Shown here: piece by piece, positions 60,101 to 64,000 of the stretch
Layout of the letters: each line of letters begins with the position of its first letter
Numbering within the stretch: position 1 is the first letter of the stretch
Assembly (NCBI GenBank): GCA_963969365.1
Contig: OZ017746.1
Span: 2,108,001 to 2,172,000, forward strand
DNA: 64,000 bases
Direction: 5' to 3'
DNA from: Asterochloris sp. CNOR1
Taxonomy: Eukaryota > Chlorophyta > Trebouxiophyceae > Trebouxiales > Trebouxiaceae
Notes under the pieces: generated by a model
Told to the model about the DNA's origin: nothing
Databases searched by the model: none
The model's input: only the letters and a program-made list of their open reading frames with translations
Program-made: the position numbers and the translations under genes

Positions 60101-61400
60101 GCTTATCAATCTCCCAAAGCTTGGCAAACCACTGCAGGACGCCGATCTGCAGCCGCAGGGGCAGGGCAGAAGCAGTGACACAATGTGCTGAAACAGTGAC
60201 CGCCTAGCGAAATTTCAAAGCCTGGCTCTGGCTGCAGGCATGGCCTTACCTCAAATTCTCTGGAGTGGACCCCATAATTGCTCTCAATAAAAGGATCACC
60301 CAGGTTGTTGATGCTGAACTTCTGCAGACCCTCCAGTGCCTCATAGCTGAAGTTCAGATTATATGGGTACCTGATGGTCAAGTGCATTCATCATCAAAGT
60401 CATGTTGACTTGGACTGAACACTGCAGAGGTGCGCGGCAGCACTGTTTCTGCCTCGGGTGGAGGCTGCCTGATGACAAGCATGGAGGCCCAACTGCTCAG
60501 GAGAGGCATCGGGGCCCGACGTTCGGGGTCACCATGGCTGCCCTGCAGCCCTGCTGCAGATGGAGAGGCAGCTTGGCAAAGATGTGCTCTGCACTCAAAC
60601 ACAAAGACAGCATGGCTGCAGCCAGAAAGCCTCATCCAATGTGGCTCTCCTTGCAAAGTTGCAGCCAGCAATCATATCAGTGCCTCACACAAGCCATACA
60701 TTGCCGGCCACCTATAGCCTCACCCCATGTGGTGCTCTGTGCGCTCCTGCAGCTTCTTCTGGTAGTCCAGCAGAATCTTGTTAACCCTGCTGGCATGCGC
60801 CTGCAGGCAGGGCAGGAGCGCGAGACGGCATTCCTTGGTGCCTTCCCCTGATGTGCACCTACACAAAAGCTCCTGCATGATGCTGCCCTGAGCGCATCAG
60901 CAACCAGGCAGAGCAAAGGCAGACCACACACATGGCGCTGCCTGCCGACCTGCCAATCATAGCACAAAGAGAGTCTGACAAAGTCGGAAGGGCAGCCAGC
61001 TGCTGGATGAAACTATTCGCCTCATTGGAGACCACAGCCTGACAGTAGTCAGGCAGCAGGAAGCTACAGTGCAGACACAGCAAGCTGCCTGAAAAGGCTG
61101 CTGGTAGGCCATTCTGAGGTTCCCCAGTGGTGGTGCCTCGCTTTATGGCCTCTACTGCAAAGTTCAAGCGATGGTGCACATGTGGCAAGCTGGGGGCCCC
61201 ACCTCCTCAGAGGCCGTGCCTGGCTCAATGACCTCCAGCGCAGGGGTCATGTGGTGCGTGATGACCGGGCCCTGCACCGGCAGCGCCTGGTAGGGGGCTA
61301 CTGCCTCCTGGCTCGCCTTCCCGCTCACGTTGCGTACCATGTTGCGTTGCACCTGCTCGGGGGTGTAGCCGGGGCCTGCAGAGAAGCGCTTCTGGGACAT
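57136..61400 (-). CDS. SDC: Serine decarboxylase, plant type (PLP-dependent)
   Basis: The enzyme converts serine to ethanolamine for choline and phospholipid synthesis; relatives are often mislabelled histidine decarboxylase. Exon 1 (61400-61203) gives [18 protein letters not shown]. Later exons read [72 protein letters not shown] (59800), [18 protein letters not shown] and [13 protein letters not shown] (58610). The PLP lysine lies in [13 protein letters not shown] near 58210. Then follow [18 protein letters not shown] (57840) and [18 protein letters not shown], with a final ASESH before TGA at 57136-57138. The block order equals Arabidopsis SDC. The N-terminal part differs and shows no clear targeting signal. 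The intron after [10 protein letters not shown] appears to begin GCAGGT, a rare GC-AG type. Confidence 0.93.
58842..59040 (-). repeat. Decayed copy of an exon end in a serine decarboxylase intron
   Basis: GCACCTGCCTGGTCAAGGTC at 59001, covering the true exon end (VDDLDQ, on minus), is echoed by GCACCTGCCTGCTCAAGGTT at 58842 and continues as TGTCCACAGCACTCCCC. The offset is about 159 bp. The copy even keeps the GCAGGTGC that forms the unusual donor. Confidence 0.75.
59217..59680 (-). repeat. Imperfect tandem duplications in the next serine decarboxylase intron
   Basis: ATGCCTGCAGG recurs at 59217 and 59274 (57 bp apart), spanning the acceptor of the exon that begins near 59215. Further in the intron, CTGCAGCTGCCACAGCTTGT at 59401 matches CTGTAGCTGCCGCAGCTGAC at 59590, and both continue through CTGCTGTAnGCCGC and CATCAG, an offset of about 189 bp. 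Confidence 0.65.
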
Positions 61401-61734
61401 CGACTGGTGCCAGACAGAAAGGCACAGTCCTCACATGGGTACACCACTACAGGCTTACCTGGGGGAGAAGTCACCGGGAGGCCAGACCTTGAAGGCAACA
61501 GCAGGGCTATGGAAGGATGGCACAGTCCCTACATGGACACGCCATGCAGGCATAGCAGCTGCCCCAGGTCTGAGGCAGCTCTGGACCAGGCTCAGCTGGG
61601 TCCTGAACGGAAGCCTGCCAGTTGCAGGCGATCTGCAGGAGTCAGCTGTGAAGGTAAGGTAAGCCCCAACCTGCCCTGCCCCGTTCACGACCCCCATGGG
61701 CGCTTACTGCTGCCAGGTCGAGGAGCCAAAGGAG

Positions 61735-62599
61735 TCAACTGTGCCGTACGGCACTCGCGGAGCTGCGCCCATTGTGCAGGCAACTCCCTGCACACCCCTG
61801 CACATACCTGTGCAGGTGGGCATGCATTTCAGTCTTCCAGAGCGCAGGGATGCCAGGCAGTTGCAGAATGAGCCCTTTCTGAGCGCTGCTGCCCTGCCGA
61901 AGGCATGGCAGCGCTTGAGGTGTCTCAAAATGCTGTAAAAATAGCCAGGAGCCAGACAATGCCAAGCAGGGGCTGCAGCAGGCACCTGTAGTGCTGCTAC
62001 CATCTCGCAGGCATGCCAAATTAGCATGAGCTGTCCAAGCAGCATGCGCCTCAGCCACAGGGATGCCACGCAGCGCCTGCAGCAGGCACCTTTGGGCCAG
62101 CTGCCAGAAAGGGCTGGGGTGCCAGGCAGTGGCACCTGGGGGGCTGCTGCCATACTGCAGCTCCTCATCTGCAGCCTCCTCCACCCCATTGGCCTCCCAG
62201 AAGCTGCCTCGTGGGCTAACGCCCCTGGCAGGTGGGCCCGCGTCTGCGCTGGGGCTGCGCCCAGAGCTGCGCGCTGAGCTGAGGCGCCGCACCGGCCCCA
62301 CTGGGCGGGGCAGTGGCAGGGCGCTGGCCAGCTCCACAGGATCTGAGCGCAGGGAGTCCAGGCCATTAGCTGGCTGCCTGGCATTGGCTTGGTGCTGCCC
62401 AGGTTGGCAGCTGCTTTGATCTGAGCCACCGCTGCTGTGCAAATTGCCCGGCTGCAGGTATGCGTCCTTGTCTGAGAACTGACAGGTGGAGAAGGGCATC
62501 TGGCAGCTTCATGTGGCAAACCTGGTTGTGTTGCGCCAGTTGGACTTTAGGCGCTGATGCAGGGGAGTCCATGGCCAGCAGAGCTGCCTTCAGGCTCAT
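61735..62599 (-). CDS. Uncharacterised Ser/Pro-rich protein
   Basis: I do not recognise this gene. The start at 62599 gives MSLKAALLAMDSPASAPK and ends the exon with QLAQHNQ. A very short intron (about 46 nt, GTTTGC to GTCAG) then joins in phase to FSDKDAYLQPGNLHSSGG. The body is low-complexity Ser/Gln/Ala/Pro: LDSLRSDPVELASALPLP, RRLSSARSSGRSPSADAG, FWEANGVEEAADEELQYG, then a helical HPSPFWQLAQRCLLQALR. The frame stays open to 61735, but the last part (after NLACLRDG) loses coding character, so the real end may be spliced earlier. The acidic and serine-rich nature suggests a disordered regulatory protein, but that is only a guess. Confidence 0.5.
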
Positions 62600-63004
62600 G
62601 CTGGCAGTGCTGCAGGTATAGGCGTCAGCAGCCTGATCGATTTCTGGCAGGCAATTGCTTCATCGATTGCACACAACAGGCACCTGATAAGATGCTGCAA
62701 GATGCCGCATGCTTTCAATCAGATGCCGTGGGAGAGAGGCCAAGCACAGCTGTGGCATTGCAGAATCCCTGTACTAGCAGGGATGTCGGAGCCCCCGGCA
62801 CTGGCAGGCTAGAAAGGCCATCTGAGCATGCAGATGCCCTATGGACATGCACCCAGGATTGTAGTACACCTGACTCCTGAATCCAGGTCAGGGGTAGTGC
62901 TGAGCTGGATTGCTGGAGATCACCAGTGTGGCTGCATGTGAACATACATAGATGCTGCAGGCTCAGGGCAAGTGCTCGCTGCCATGTTGCCAGCCCTCCT
63001 GCAG
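62600..63004. other. Divergent gap, no gene proven
   Basis: This lies between the start of the Ser/Pro-rich minus gene and the first supported exon of the plus gene at the right edge. Promoters and perhaps the plus gene's first exon should be here; a frame near 62690-62880 has no clear splice join. Confidence 0.4.
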
Positions 63005-64000
63005 AACAAGAGACAGTGTTTCAGGAGACATCGGCATCTGCTGAGCAAACCTCAGAGGCCGTTGCTCTGCCTTACTATGTCCCTAAGCCCAGAAGAACTG
63101 TCTTTGTCAGGGGTGAGCCTGTGCCTGCATTGCATAAGGTCTGGCCAAGTTATCTGGCATGAACTCCACCTGTGATCTACTATCTTGTGGCTTGTGTTCC
63201 CTCCATCGAAGCTGCTGGGCCACTCTGTGACGCCTCAGCGCCTTCAGCAGTGTGGCATGGCTGCCCTTGCAAGGTGCTTGCCTTTTCCTGCCGCAGGGCC
63301 GAGCAACGGGTGGCTTTTGAGCTGCCTTCTGGCATCAGCCGCAGTACCACCGTCAATTGTATGTGCCTGCTGCAGGGGTGCGTGATGGGTCGCTGCTGTT
63401 CAGGTGGGAGGATGCTGGCACCTGGTCCAGCGCTCGGCTGCTGGGCCGCATCACCCCCAAGCAGCAGCAGGTGGCTGAGCTCAAGTTCAATCTGGCACAG
63501 CACAGTCCAGAAGTCTGGAAGGGCGGGCTTGAGCAGGGGTACAAGTACAGGTCAGCTTTGCATGCTGTGCTGCAGGCTCAAACCTCCATGACCGCCCGTG
63601 CAGAACAGCTGCCCCATGAGCACAGTGCGCCGTGCAGCATGGTGGTCACCTAGAGCTCTGGTACTGCCCATGTGGAGCCGCAGGCCAGCTGGCCCCCTGC
63701 ACCCTGCACTCCTGCTCCATCGCACAGCAGGCAGCTTCAGCACAGCCCTGTGCGCAGGCTGTGGAAGGAGCAGCCACCGTGTGAGTCCAGCACTTCAGAG
63801 GGCTTGTCTGACACTGTGGAGTCAGGAGCCGAGATGGGCCCAGCGCAGCAGCAGGAGGCTTCGGTAGCTGATGGCCCCAGCCAGGAGAATGGAGCCCCTC
63901 AGGCTGAGGAACAAGACCCGAGCTGGGTGGCAGGCAGGCTGGACACCCTTGCAGACCAGTTCACAACAGGTCAGCAGGCTGTGATGGTGTCCGGCGTCTG
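63005..64000 (+). CDS. Unrecognised gene, partial at the right edge
   Basis: Three coding-looking exons are visible. The first (63005 to about 63111) reads EQETVFQETSASAEQTSE then LPYYVPKPRRTVFVRG. The second (about 63370-63550) reads VRDGSLLFRWEDAGTWSS, ARLLGRITPKQQQVAELK and EVWKGGLEQGYKYR. The last (about 63765 to 64000) is stop-free to the window end: LWKEQPPCESSTSEGLSD, EMGPAQQQEASVADGPSQ and SWVAGRLDTLADQFTTGQ. The WEDAGTWSSARLLGRI segment loosely recalls Tudor/chromo-like domains that read GxV, but I cannot name a family. The first exon's start is not identified and the 3' end is outside the window. Confidence 0.45.

Overview
This window looks like nuclear DNA of a green alga (Chlorophyta, probably a trebouxiophyte or a close relative). 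The genes are eukaryotic and heavily split by GT-AG introns whose 3' ends nearly always read (C)TGCAG. Several proteins are of plant or algal type: plastid-type Obg, a phytol-kinase-like enzyme, plant-type serine decarboxylase, a group-I plant bZIP and a WUSCHEL-like homeodomain. Two cilium genes (BBS7, and RIB72/EFHC1) and a candidate synaptonemal-complex protein suggest that the lineage keeps cilia and meiosis. All exon models were made by hand from reading frames, splice consensus and remembered family sequences. Gene ends are usually firmer than internal exons.

Layout. 1-4444 (+): Obg GTPase, cut off by the left edge. 4722-6379 (-): small secreted LRR protein. 6827-7886 (-): unrecognised gene, divergent from RPB7 (7960-8764, +). 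9037-14428 (+): BBS7. 14735-21054 (-): long coiled-coil protein, ZYP1-like. 21481-26506 (-): Ku80. 26911-27987 (+): COX11. 28120-29435 (+): CBP20. 29542-29751 (-): DMAC1-like membrane protein. 29845-30273 (-): TMA7. 30387-31305 (+): phytol-kinase family. 32132-35590 (+): homeodomain joined in frame to a SIS domain. 36485-37666 (-): UMP-CMP kinase. 38239-45423 (+): RIB72/EFHC1. 46024-51665 (-): bZIP factor. 52988-54342 (-): glycine cleavage H protein. 54757-56936 (+): AILP1/TSJT1-like protein. 57136-61400 (-): serine decarboxylase. 61735-62599 (-): unrecognised. About 63005-64000 (+): partial gene leaving the right edge.

Most genes are unrelated housekeeping functions packed close together. 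Several divergent pairs share short spacers of 73-404 bp and may share promoters. Weak functional links are GCSH with serine decarboxylase (glycine/serine metabolism) and BBS7 with RIB72 (cilia).

The most unusual structural signal is that many introns carry decayed tandem copies of the neighbouring exon edge, including its splice site, often spaced about 90-100 bp apart. The clearest case is in RIB72 (39751-40000), where the spacing is exactly 100 bp. The most unusual gene is the predicted homeodomain-SIS fusion. I recognised no rRNA, tRNA, CRISPR, viral or retroelement copy.
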